Shown here one piece after another: positions 1 to 5,939 of a DNA stretch of 14,138 nt. Source of the DNA: Galbitalea sp036495225 (GTDB taxonomy: Bacteria; Actinomycetota; Actinomycetes; Actinomycetales; Microbacteriaceae); NCBI GenBank assembly GCA_036495225.1, contig DASXNG010000255.1, forward strand, positions 1 to 14,138, in the 5' to 3' direction. Both the position numbers and the translations under genes were made by a program. Under the pieces are notes generated by a model, which saw only the letters and a list, made by a program, of their open reading frames with translations, was not told where the DNA came from and searched no databases. How positions within the stretch are numbered: position 1 is the first letter of the stretch; each line of letters opens with the position of its first letter.

Positions 1-146
1 CGTAACACGGCCCCTGATTCAGGATGGCGAGCAAACTCTGGCGAACGGACACCGAACCTCCATTTATTTACCTACGAAGTATGTGGTTACGCGGTAACTA
101 TATAGACATTCGACGCGGATTAGGCAAACCGCGCGAGACTTGTCGT

Positions 147-437
147 GTGAATTCGTCGTCGAAGACACCCGCGCTATTTCGGGCGGCCTGGCTGCTGGTT
201 GGGCTGGCTCTCTGCGGTTCGCTCGTCGTCTGGGGTAACAACATTGGCGGACAAATAGCGACTCGGCCCGAGCCCAGTCCGGTTCCGACGCCGCCACGCG
301 CGGGTCTGATCGTCACGACGTACTCCCCGACGAACGCGATTGAGCGTGAGCAGCTTTGCGACGAGCTCTCACCGCGGGTGCAGACCGTGACGGTGGAGTC
401 GACGAGCGGCAAGGTCCTCACGACTCTCAATTGCTAG
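147..437 (+). CDS. small secreted or membrane-anchored protein, function unknown
   Basis: I do not recognise this protein. From the GTG at 147 it has 96 residues: a short polar N-terminus, one hydrophobic segment at about residues 10-30 that could be an uncleaved signal anchor, a proline-rich stretch (about 39-53, TRPEPSPVPTPPRAG), and a polar C-terminal part of about 45 residues with two cysteines (C71 and the last residue, C96). If the C-terminal part is outside the cell, these could form a disulfide. The same frame is open back to an ATG at 24, with another ATG at 81. I prefer GTG 147 because the hydrophobic segment then lies near the N-terminus and an AT-rich, -10-like stretch (about 95-106) lies just upstream. 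No good ribosome binding site is visible, so the start is uncertain. The gene reads towards DUF3145 but is 121 bp from it, with a separate promoter between them. Confidence 0.5.
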   Translation: MNSSSKTPALFRAAWLLVGLALCGSLVVWGNNIGGQIATRPEPSPVPTPPRAGLIVTTYSPTNAIEREQLCDELSPRVQTVTVESTSGKVLTTLNC

Positions 438-452
438 AGACGCCGCGCCGGA

Positions 453-481
453 ATGACAGTCTTGTGATTTCGAGTGATAAT
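453..481 (+). promoter_or_regulatory. sigma-70-type promoter of the DUF3145 gene
   Basis: ATGACA at 453-458 (5 of 6 to the -35 consensus) and GATAAT at 476-481 (5 of 6 to the -10 consensus) are separated by exactly 17 bp. Transcription would start near 488, giving a leader of about 70 nt. An overlapping weaker alternative is TTGTGA (462-467), 18 bp, CATAAT (486-491). Confidence 0.55.
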
Positions 482-501
482 CCGCCATAATTCAAGGGAA
501 C

Positions 502-513
502 ACGGATATCCGT
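502..513. promoter_or_regulatory. 12-bp perfect palindrome in the DUF3145 leader
   Basis: ACGGATATCCGT is a perfect 12-bp palindrome. It lies about 15-26 nt after the predicted transcription start and about 45 bp before the DUF3145 start codon. That is a position from which a bound repressor could block transcription. No regulator is assigned. Confidence 0.3.
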
Positions 514-558
514 TCATTAGGTCGATGGGGAAGTCGCACCTGAACGAATGGAGAAACC

Positions 559-1062
559 GTGACTGCAACAACTGCACGCGGAGTTCTGTACGTCCACTCC
601 GCGCCGCGCGCGCTATGCCCACATATCGAGTGGGCTGCTGGTCGTGCCCTCGAACGGGCCGTCAACTTCTCGTGGGACGAGCAGCCGGTGCTCAAGGGCG
701 CCAAGCGCGCCGAGTACTACTGGGAAGGTCCGCGAGGTACTGGCGCTGCCCTTGCCTCGGCACTGCGCGGCTGGGAGCACCTCCGCTACGAAGTGACCGA
801 GGATGCCGGGCTCGGCACAGACGGCGGCCGCTGGATGCACACCCCAGACCTCGGAATCTTCTTCGCCCAGACCGACACCTCAGGCAACCTCGTGATCCCC
901 GAGGACCGCATTCGCTATGCGATGGATGCAGCCGGATCCAACGCACTCGAGCTGCACCGCGAGTTGCGCCTGGCGCTCGGGCAGGCCTGGGACGACGAAC
1001 TTGAAGCCTTCCGTCACGCAAGTGACGACACCGCGGTGGTGTGGTTGCACAAGGTTGGTTAG
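559..1062 (+). CDS. DUF3145 domain-containing protein
   Basis: The 167-residue product matches what I know of DUF3145, a family of unknown function confined to actinobacteria and commonly found next to fabF. Recognisable stretches are the N-terminal LYVHSAPRALCPHIEWAAG (about residues 10-28) and the central RWMHTPDLGIFFAQ (about 93-106). The protein is soluble and slightly acidic, with no signal peptide or membrane segment. The start is GTG at 559, preceded by GGAGA at 550-554, a good ribosome binding site at short spacing. It points towards the convergent fabF gene but is separated from it by the arsR/SRPBCC cassette. In the usual arrangement I recall, DUF3145 and fabF are direct neighbours, so the cassette looks inserted. 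A role in lipid metabolism is suggested only by context. The family call is fairly sure and the function is unknown. Confidence 0.85.
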   Translation: MTATTARGVLYVHSAPRALCPHIEWAAGRALERAVNFSWDEQPVLKGAKRAEYYWEGPRGTGAALASALRGWEHLRYEVTEDAGLGTDGGRWMHTPDLGIFFAQTDTSGNLVIPEDRIRYAMDAAGSNALELHRELRLALGQAWDDELEAFRHASDDTAVVWLHKVG

Positions 1063-1111
1063 TTTCGTGCGCCGGAATGATGGCGCACGCTAGACGCGGC
1101 TAGGTGCCGTT

Positions 1112-1150
1112 GGCGGTCGGGCTCCCCCCAGGGCCCGACCGCCCTTTCTT
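1112..1150 (+). terminator. intrinsic terminator after DUF3145
   Basis: Perfect 11-bp GC-rich stem GGCGGTCGGGC (1112-1122) with GCCCGACCGCC (1133-1143) and a 10-nt loop, followed by CTTTCTTT. It lies 50 bp after the DUF3145 stop codon and isolates that gene from the downstream cassette. Confidence 0.8.
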
Positions 1151-1188
1151 TGGGCCGCTTTCATGTCGTGACTTGAGGTAGCTCCTGA

Positions 1189-1303
1189 GTAGTTGGTTGA
1201 GTAGCGCGCCGCGCAGCGGCACGCGTAGCGAAACCGGATTGAGCCACCTCAAGTCGGGTTTCGCTACGGCTGCGCCTTCGGCGCGGCCTACTCAACCAAC
1301 TAC
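1189..1303. repeat. palindromic intergenic repeat, family A copy 1 (A1)
   Basis: The outer arms are perfect 16-bp inverted repeats, GTAGTTGGTTGAGTAG (1189-1204) and CTACTCAACCAACTAC (1288-1303). A second perfect pair lies inside: GTAGCGAAACC (1225-1235) and GGTTTCGCTAC (1257-1267). The whole 115 bp can therefore form a long cruciform or RNA hairpin. A competing pairing exists between ACTTGAGGT (1171-1179, just outside) and ACCTCAAGT (1246-1254). It resembles the REP-like palindromes scattered between genes of many Micrococcales. No coding sequence lies inside it. Confidence 0.85.
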
Positions 1304-1340
1304 AAGAACGGAGCAGGGTCTTCCCAACGATCGCAACCGG

Positions 1341-1364
1341 TGCAATACTTTACCGTGTGGTAAA
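1341..1364 (+). promoter_or_regulatory. extended -10 promoter and operator over the arsR-type start codon
   Basis: TGCAATACT (1341-1349) looks like an extended -10 element and would start transcription at about 1356-1357. That is the GTG start codon, so the mRNA is probably leaderless. Directly downstream is a perfect inverted repeat, TTTACC (1349-1354), GTGT spacer, GGTAAA (1359-1364), which spans the start codon. Dyads of this kind next to ArsR-family genes are typical autorepression operators. Binding here would occlude both the -10 element and the start site. Confidence 0.6.
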
Positions 1365-1671
1365 CAATCTGGACACGGTCTACGCGGCGCTCTCCGATCC
1401 GACACGACGTCAGATGGTCGAGCGACTGCGCGGAGGCGAACTCACGGTGAGCCAACTCGCCGAACCGCTGACGATGACGCTGGCCGCAGTAGGCAAGCAC
1501 ATCGCGGTTCTCGAGTCGGCGCACATCATCCGAACGTCGAAGCGCGGCCGCGTGAGAACTTGCTCGATCGTCCCGCACGCGCTCGCCGATGCGACCGCGT
1601 GGCTCGCCGAGCAGGAGCGTTTCTGGAACGACCGCATCGACGCACTCGTCACCTATTTGGAGGAGAAATGA
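1357..1671 (+). CDS. ArsR-family winged-helix repressor (SRPBCC-associated type)
   Basis: The 104-residue product is a one-domain ArsR/SmtB winged-helix protein. It has the family signature ALSDPTRRQMVERL (about residues 11-24), followed by the recognition helix region TMTLAAVGKHIAVLE (about 39-53) and the wing (about 55-72). It has a single cysteine, C69, and no CxC-type metal site, so it is probably not a metal sensor. It belongs to the subgroup commonly encoded beside SRPBCC (AHSA1-like) proteins. The next gene encodes such a protein and overlaps this one by 4 bp (ATGA at 1668-1671), indicating translational coupling. GTG 1357 is the likely start, probably leaderless, with the operator-like inverted repeat across it. 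The inferred role is autorepression of the two-gene cassette. The ligand is unknown. Confidence 0.88.
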   Translation: MVNNLDTVYAALSDPTRRQMVERLRGGELTVSQLAEPLTMTLAAVGKHIAVLESAHIIRTSKRGRVRTCSIVPHALADATAWLAEQERFWNDRIDALVTYLEEK

Positions 1672-2084
1672 ACGGCTTCACCCTTACTCGCGACATCGCA
1701 GCACCGCAGGAGCGCGTCTGGACCGCATTCACGGATGCGGCCGAATATGCAGCCTGGATCTGGCCGGAGGCGTGGGAGACCAAATGCGAGATCGACCTCC
1801 GCGTTGGCGGAGTCTTCCACGTCGAGTCGGCAACGCGTGAACTCTCCGTCTATGGCAACTACGTCGAAGTCGACCCGATCGACCGTCTCGTGCTCACCTG
1901 GCGCTGGACCGGCGAGACCCACGAGTCGCTTGTAACCATCGGACTCGAACCGACGGATGTTGGCACTCGACTCACCCTGACGCACGAGCACTTCGAGGAC
2001 GACGAGAAGCGCGACCTTCACGTGCAGGGCTGGACCGACTGCCTCGACCGGTTGCCGGGGTATTTGGCTGTTGCTGTGAGTTGA
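1668..2084 (+). CDS. SRPBCC (START/AHSA1-like) domain protein
   Basis: The 138-residue product has the helix-grip SRPBCC fold of the AHSA1 (activator of Hsp90 ATPase homologue 1-like) family. The N-terminal FTLTRDIAAPQERVWTAFTD is the typical first strand and helix. RVGGVFHVE and GNYVEVDPIDRLVLTWRW are the central strands, and the C-terminal helix contains QGWTDCLDRLPGYL. Such domains bind small hydrophobic ligands in a central pocket. Bacterial members paired with ArsR repressors mostly have unknown substrates. ATG 1668 overlaps the arsR-type stop codon and follows GGAGGAG at 1659-1665, a strong ribosome binding site inside the upstream gene. The same frame is open upstream to 1197, but that stretch runs through repeat A1 and over the arsR gene, so it is not coding. 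Repeat A2 begins 10 bp after the stop. Confidence 0.88.
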   Translation: MNGFTLTRDIAAPQERVWTAFTDAAEYAAWIWPEAWETKCEIDLRVGGVFHVESATRELSVYGNYVEVDPIDRLVLTWRWTGETHESLVTIGLEPTDVGTRLTLTHEHFEDDEKRDLHVQGWTDCLDRLPGYLAVAVS

Positions 2085-2093
2085 GTTGTCCTT

Positions 2094-2198
2094 GTAGTTG
2101 GTTGAGTAGGCGGAGCCGTATCGAAACCTACCTGAGCGCGCTCAACCAGGTTTCGATACGCGTAGCGCCTGACAGCGCTGCGCTACTCAACCAACTAC
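2094..2198. repeat. palindromic intergenic repeat, family A copy 2 (A2); candidate bidirectional terminator
   Basis: The outer arms GTAGTTGGTTGAGTAG (2094-2109) and CTACTCAACCAACTAC (2183-2198) are identical to those of A1. Inside is a second perfect pair, GTATCGAAACCT (2118-2129) and AGGTTTCGATAC (2148-2159), around a third, TGAGCGCGCTCA (2133-2144). The element fills the gap between the convergent SRPBCC gene and fabF, starting 10 bp from one stop and ending 8 bp from the other. No other terminator is visible there, so it may serve both genes. Confidence 0.85.
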
Positions 2199-2205
2199 GG
2201 AAGAG

Positions 2206-3441
2206 CTAGTACGACCGGATCGCCAGCACCGCGTTGTGGCCGCCGAAGCCGAACGAGTTGCTGATCGCCAGCAGCGGACCATCACCGAGCGCACGAGGCG
2301 AGGTGACGACATCCAGCTTGATGTCGGGGTCCTGTTCGGTGAGGTTGATGGTCGGGGGAGCCGTGCGCTCGTGCAGGGCCTTGATCGTGAAGATCGCCTC
2401 GAGAGCCCCGGTGCCACCGAGCAGGTGGCCGGTGGCGCCTTTGGTCGCCGAAACTGGGATCGAGTGCACGCGGTCGCCGAAGAATGCCTTCAGCGCCTCA
2501 TACTCGGCCAAGTCGCCAACCGGTGTGCTGGTGGCGTGCGCGTTGATGTGAATGACCTCATCGCGATCTGCACCGGCCTGCTCGAGCGCAAGCGCGACCG
2601 CGCGTGCTGCCCCGCGGCCCTCGGGCTCGGGCGCAGTGATGTGGTACGAGTCGGACGTCACGCCGCCGCCGGCAATCTCGGCGTAGATGCGGGCCCCGCG
2701 GGCGAGCGCGTGCTCTTCGGTTTCCATCACGATGGAAGCCGAGCCCTCGCCCATGACGAAGCCGTCACGGTCGATGTTGTACGGCCGGGATGCCGTCGAC
2801 GGTGAATCGTTGCGCTTGGACAGCGCCTGCATGGACGAGAAAGACGACATGGTGATCGGGTGGATCGCCGCCTCCGTGCCACCCGCGATGATGACATCCG
2901 CGAGTCCGAGCTGAAGGTGCTCGTAAGCGTTAGCGATCGACTCGGTGCTCGAGGCGCAGGCGGATGCGACGGTGCGCGCAAATGCGCGAGCTTCAAAAGC
3001 CATCGAGATGGCCGCGGATGCAGCGTTCGGCATAAGCATTGGGACGGTCAGCGGAAGCACGCGGCGGGAGCCCTTTTCGCGAAGGGTGTCCCAGGCGTCG
3101 AGAAGAGTCCAGAGGCCGCCGATGCCCGTGGCATAGTCCACGCCGAGCCGCTCGGGGGCGACCTCGGGCTTGCCCGCGTCTGCCCACGCCTCGCGGGCCG
3201 AGATGAGGGCGAACTGGGCAGACGGGTCGAGGCGTTTCGCCTCCTGGCGCTCGAGCACCTCTTCCGGTCGGACGAGGGCGGGAGCCGCGAAGTTGACCGG
3301 GATGCCGTAGGTCTCAGCCCAGTCGTTGTCGAGGGTCTTCGCCCCGGACTTGCCGGCGAGCAGAGCATCCCACGTGTCCTGGGCGGTTCCGCCGATCGGC
3401 GAAGTGGCACCAATGCCTGTTACAACAATCGTTTTGGTCAT
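2206..3441 (-). CDS. fabF: 3-oxoacyl-ACP synthase II (KAS II)
   Basis: FabF condenses malonyl-ACP with a growing acyl-ACP in each elongation cycle of type II fatty acid synthesis, in the cytoplasm. The 411-residue length is normal. The catalytic residues of a KAS I/II enzyme are present: nucleophile C162 in VASACASSTES, H302 in NAHATSTPVGD, and K334 and H339 in SATKGATGHLLGGTGALEA. The C-terminal NSFGFGGHN (395-403) is also intact. It is the last gene of the fabD-fabH-acpP-fabF operon. A 158-bp gap with three hairpins separates it from acpP, which is unusual inside an otherwise tight operon. The start is ATG at 3441, with only a weak ribosome binding site (AGTCTCC before ATG). Its sequence type is close to the actinobacterial KasA/KasB group. 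Its 3' end faces the SRPBCC gene across repeat A2. Confidence 0.96.
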   Translation of the reverse strand: MTKTIVVTGIGATSPIGGTAQDTWDALLAGKSGAKTLDNDWAETYGIPVNFAAPALVRPEEVLERQEAKRLDPSAQFALISAREAWADAGKPEVAPERLGVDYATGIGGLWTLLDAWDTLREKGSRRVLPLTVPMLMPNAASAAISMAFEARAFARTVASACASSTESIANAYEHLQLGLADVIIAGGTEAAIHPITMSSFSSMQALSKRNDSPSTASRPYNIDRDGFVMGEGSASIVMETEEHALARGARIYAEIAGGGVTSDSYHITAPEPEGRGAARAVALALEQAGADRDEVIHINAHATSTPVGDLAEYEALKAFFGDRVHSIPVSATKGATGHLLGGTGALEAIFTIKALHERTAPPTINLTEQDPDIKLDVVTSPRALGDGPLLAISNSFGFGGHNAVLAIRSY

Positions 3442-3477
3442 GGAGACTACGTTTCTTATCGGTTCATGAGAACGAAG

Positions 3478-3512
3478 GAGTTGCCGCGGCGGCGTGGACG
3501 TCGCGGCAACTC
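3478..3512 (-). promoter_or_regulatory. hairpin 3 in the acpP-fabF gap (fabF leader)
   Basis: Perfect 11-bp inverted repeat GAGTTGCCGCG (3478-3488) and CGCGGCAACTC (3502-3512) with a 13-nt loop, about 37 bp before the fabF start codon in the transcribed direction. It has no T-run after it, so it is more likely an RNA processing, stability or attenuation element than a complete terminator. Confidence 0.5.
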
Positions 3513-3544
3513 AGCGCGCCTTCCCCGCTAGCACGGCCGCCACA

Positions 3545-3563
3545 CCGCTGCGCGATGCAGCGG
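3545..3563 (-). promoter_or_regulatory. hairpin 2 in the acpP-fabF gap
   Basis: CCGCTGC (3545-3551) pairs perfectly with GCAGCGG (3557-3563) across a 5-nt loop. It is the middle of three consecutive GC-rich hairpins between acpP and fabF. No T-run follows. Confidence 0.4.
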
Positions 3564-3579
3564 AACCGGCGAGCGTGGG

Positions 3580-3610
3580 CTCAGGGCGGCGCGGTGGAAT
3601 CAGCCCTGAG
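3580..3610 (-). promoter_or_regulatory. hairpin 1 in the acpP-fabF gap, overlapping the acpP stop codon
   Basis: CTCAGGGC (3580-3587) pairs perfectly with GCCCTGAG (3603-3610). The base of the stem lies just inside the end of acpP and the loop contains its TGA stop (3600-3602). It could protect the 3' end of an acpP-only transcript or lower read-through into fabF. Confidence 0.45.
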
Positions 3611-3848
3611 CTGCCGTGATGAAGCTGACGGCGTCGCCCACGGTCTTGAGGTTCTTGACCTCTTCGTCGGGGATTTTGACGTCGAACTTCTCTTCGGCGT
3701 TCACAACGATCGTCATCATCGAGATCGAGTCGATGTCGAGGTCGTCGGTGAAGGACTTGTCCAGCTCGACCGTGTCTGTTGCGATACCGGTCTCATCGTT
3801 GATGAGTTCGGCGAGTCCTGCGAGGACTTCTTCGGTGGACAATGCCAT
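3600..3848 (-). CDS. acpP: acyl carrier protein
   Basis: AcpP carries the growing acyl chain as a thioester on a 4'-phosphopantetheine arm. The 82-residue, strongly acidic product has the attachment site in DLDIDSISMM. S41 is the modified serine, in a DSI form where many ACPs have DSL. The four-helix layout is intact: helix 1 about 4-18, helix II from S41 to about 54, and the C-terminal helix about 68-79. The start is ATG 3848 with AAGGAGA (complement of 3856-3862) about 7 nt upstream, the best ribosome binding site of this operon and fitting high expression. It follows fabH by 49 bp and precedes fabF by 158 bp. Confidence 0.97.
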   Translation of the reverse strand: MALSTEEVLAGLAELINDETGIATDTVELDKSFTDDLDIDSISMMTIVVNAEEKFDVKIPDEEVKNLKTVGDAVSFITAAQG

Positions 3849-3897
3849 TTCTTTATCTCCTTGAGGGTGTCGTGATGACCGTGAAACAGTTTATTGG

Positions 3898-4902
3898 TTA
3901 GGGAAGTACTACGACTTGCGCACCGAAAACGAGTCCGGCGCCGAAACCGATCTGCAGGGCGAGACCGCCGCTCAGTTCTGGGTGCTCAGCAAGCAGGCGA
4001 TGCGTCGCCAGAGGGATGGATGCGGCCGACGTGTTTCCGGTCGTCTCGATGTCCCGTCCGATGATGACGGACTCCGGCAGCTTCAGCTGCTTGGCGAGTT
4101 CGTCGATGATGCGCATGTTCGCCTGGTGCGGTACGAAGGCGGCGAGGTCCGCGGCGGTGATGCCCGCGACATCCAGCGCCTGCTTTGCGACCTTGGCCAT
4201 CTCCCAGACGGCCCAGCGGAACACGACCTGGCCGTCCTGGCGAAGCGTCGGCCACGGAACAAGGCCGTCTCGAGCTTCGGTGAGCGTTCCGTTCATGCCG
4301 ACGGCGTCGGCCTTCGAGCCATCCGAGCCCCATACGGGCGCGGCGATGCCTGGCGTGTCAGAAGGACCAATGACGACAGCGCCAGCCCCATCACCCAGCA
4401 GGAACGAGATGGAGCGATCACCGGGGTCGACCACGTCGGAGAGTTTTTCTGCGCCGACGACGAGCGCGTAGTGCGCAGCTCCCGAACGGATGAGCGCGTC
4501 GGCCTGGGTTACGCCGTAGCTGAACCCGGCGCAGGCGGCGTTCTCGTCGTAGGCAGCGGCTGGGTTCGCTCCGACGCGGTCCGCCACGACGGCGGCCATC
4601 GAGGGGGTCTGCTGCACGTTGCTGATCGTCGCAACGATGACGAGGTCGATGTCACTCGGTGCGACGCCAGACTTGGCGATGGCCTCGTTGGCTGCATCAG
4701 TCGCGAGGTCGGTCGCCGACAGCTCGCTGTTCGCACGGGTGCGCGTGATGATGCCTGTGCGCTGGCGGATCCACTCGTCGCTCGAGTCGATCGGGCCGAT
4801 CAGGTCGTCGTTGGGCACCACCAGGTCGCCGCGCGCGGCACCGTAACTGTAGATGCGGGTGAACTGCGCACCGACGGACTGCTTAAGTGTGGGGGGAGTC
4901 AT
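3898..4902 (-). CDS. fabH: 3-oxoacyl-ACP synthase III (KAS III)
   Basis: FabH starts fatty acid synthesis by condensing an acyl-CoA primer with malonyl-ACP. In actinobacteria it often also accepts branched primers. The 334-residue product has the full KAS III Cys-His-Asn triad: C124 in NAACAGFSYGV, H259 in FVPHQANMRIID, and N290 in GNTSAASIPLA. The C-terminal GFGAGLVFGAQVV is the usual glycine-rich end. ATG 4902 overlaps the fabD stop by 4 bp (ATGA), so the two genes are translationally coupled. The first 10 or so residues before the FTRIYSYGAARG region are a short extension compared with E. coli FabH. Primer preference cannot be read from the sequence. Confidence 0.96.
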   Translation of the reverse strand: MTPPTLKQSVGAQFTRIYSYGAARGDLVVPNDDLIGPIDSSDEWIRQRTGIITRTRANSELSATDLATDAANEAIAKSGVAPSDIDLVIVATISNVQQTPSMAAVVADRVGANPAAAYDENAACAGFSYGVTQADALIRSGAAHYALVVGAEKLSDVVDPGDRSISFLLGDGAGAVVIGPSDTPGIAAPVWGSDGSKADAVGMNGTLTEARDGLVPWPTLRQDGQVVFRWAVWEMAKVAKQALDVAGITAADLAAFVPHQANMRIIDELAKQLKLPESVIIGRDIETTGNTSAASIPLATHRLLAEHPELSGGLALQIGFGAGLVFGAQVVVLP

Positions 4903-5819
4903 GCTTGACCGTTCATCATGTCGTACGCCGCGGCGAGATCGTCAGGGGTTTTGACCGCGACCGTCGGCACACCCTTGAGGCCGCGTTTGGCGAGGCCAAC
5001 CAGCGCTCCGGCGGGGGCCAGCTCGATCAGTCCGGTGACGCCTTCGTCCTGCAGCGTCGCCATGGTCTTGTCCCACCGTACCGGCGATGAAACCTGTCCG
5101 ACCATCAGGTCGACAAATGTCGTGCCGCTTTCGACCCGTTCGCCGCTGCGGTTCGTCCAGATCGGCAGCGTCGGATCGGCTGCTGCGATGGATGCTGCGA
5201 CCGCGCGCAGGGACTCGACCGCTGGCTGCATGTAGCGAGTGTGAAAGGCGCCGGCAACCTGGAGGGGGATGACCCTGGTGCCCGCGACAGGCTCTTCCGC
5301 GAGCTTGGCGAGCGCGTCGAGCGCACCCGCGACGACGATTTGGCCGCCGCCGTTGAAGTTGGCGGGCTCAAGACCGAGTTCCGCGAGGCGCGCGAGCAAC
5401 GCATCCTCATCACCGCCGATGACCGCGCTCATGCCGGTCTTCTCTAACGCAGCAGCCTCGGCCATTGCGCTGCTGCGTGCCTTCACGAAGGTCAGCGCGT
5501 CCGCTTCGCTCAGGATGCCCGCCGCGACGGAAGCGGTCACCTCGCCGACGGAGTGTCCTGCAACGCCGCCGACCTTCGAGCGGCGATCGCCGTCGAACAG
5601 CGCATCGAGGGTCAGAAGTCCAGCGGCAACAATCAGGGGTTGCGCGACGGCCGTGTCGCGAATCGTGTCGGCGTCGCTCGTCGTCCCATGCGCGACCAGG
5701 TCGATGCCGATCGTGTCCGAGATGAGCTGCAGGTGGTCCCGAAAACGGGACTCAGTGATCCAGGGTTCGAGAAAGCCAGGAGTTTGGGAGCCCTGCCCGG
5801 GCGCGACGACAACAATCAC
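4899..5819 (-). CDS. fabD: malonyl-CoA:ACP malonyltransferase
   Basis: FabD transfers malonyl groups from CoA to ACP, supplying the extender for FabH and FabF. The 306-residue product begins directly with the family's N-terminal motif APGQGSQTPGF (about residues 6-16). The nucleophile is S90 in GHSVGEVTA, with R115 in KARSSAM and catalytic H193 in GAFHTRYM. The start is GTG 5819. This is supported by the very N-terminal position of GQGSQ in the family, although the ribosome binding site is poor. It is the first gene of the fab operon and lies 120 bp from the divergent hydrolase gene, so the operon promoter is probably in that gap. In Streptomyces the FasR regulator gene lies immediately upstream of fabD. 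Here its counterpart ends 3.1 kb further upstream. Confidence 0.96.
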   Translation of the reverse strand: MIVVVAPGQGSQTPGFLEPWITESRFRDHLQLISDTIGIDLVAHGTTSDADTIRDTAVAQPLIVAAGLLTLDALFDGDRRSKVGGVAGHSVGEVTASVAAGILSEADALTFVKARSSAMAEAAALEKTGMSAVIGGDEDALLARLAELGLEPANFNGGGQIVVAGALDALAKLAEEPVAGTRVIPLQVAGAFHTRYMQPAVESLRAVAASIAAADPTLPIWTNRSGERVESGTTFVDLMVGQVSSPVRWDKTMATLQDEGVTGLIELAPAGALVGLAKRGLKGVPTVAVKTPDDLAAAYDMMNGQA

Positions 5820-5921
5820 TCAACCAGTCTGCCGGGTGCGAGGGTCATCCTGCTGTGGCAATCGGCCCAAACATCCGCGAAATCGTTGTACGAGTCCTCA
5901 CAGGCGGTCCTCCCAGACTTC

Positions 5922-5936
5922 GTCAAGTACTCTGAC
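5922..5936. promoter_or_regulatory. candidate operator or leaderless promoter in the fabD-hydrolase gap
   Basis: GTCA (5922-5925) and TGAC (5933-5936) form a short inverted repeat with a 7-bp spacer. It lies immediately before the hydrolase ATG and about 105 bp upstream of fabD. TACTCT (5928-5933) inside it ends 6 bp before the ATG and could be a -10 element for a leaderless hydrolase mRNA. No convincing -35 element was found for either gene in 5820-5939. The dyad is short and may be chance. Confidence 0.25.
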
Positions 5937-5939
5937 CTG

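Noticed and set aside
474..1004. A 176-codon arginine-rich open frame overlapping DUF3145
   Set aside because: It is out of frame with the recognised DUF3145 protein, has the arginine-rich composition of a shadow frame, and has no ribosome binding site.
1197..1667. Upstream extension of the SRPBCC reading frame
   Set aside because: It passes through palindromic repeat A1 and overlaps the arsR-type gene in another frame. The SRPBCC fold begins at the ATG at 1668, which has a strong ribosome binding site.
1189..2198. Family A repeats read as insertion-sequence ends or a CRISPR array
   Set aside because: There is no transposase between or beside the copies and no visible target duplication, and the copies are few, long and palindromic without regular spacers.
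5553..5939. Upstream extension of the hydrolase reading frame
   Set aside because: It is open only because it runs opposite fabD. The lipoprotein signal peptide begins at 5940, so translation from 5553 makes no sense.
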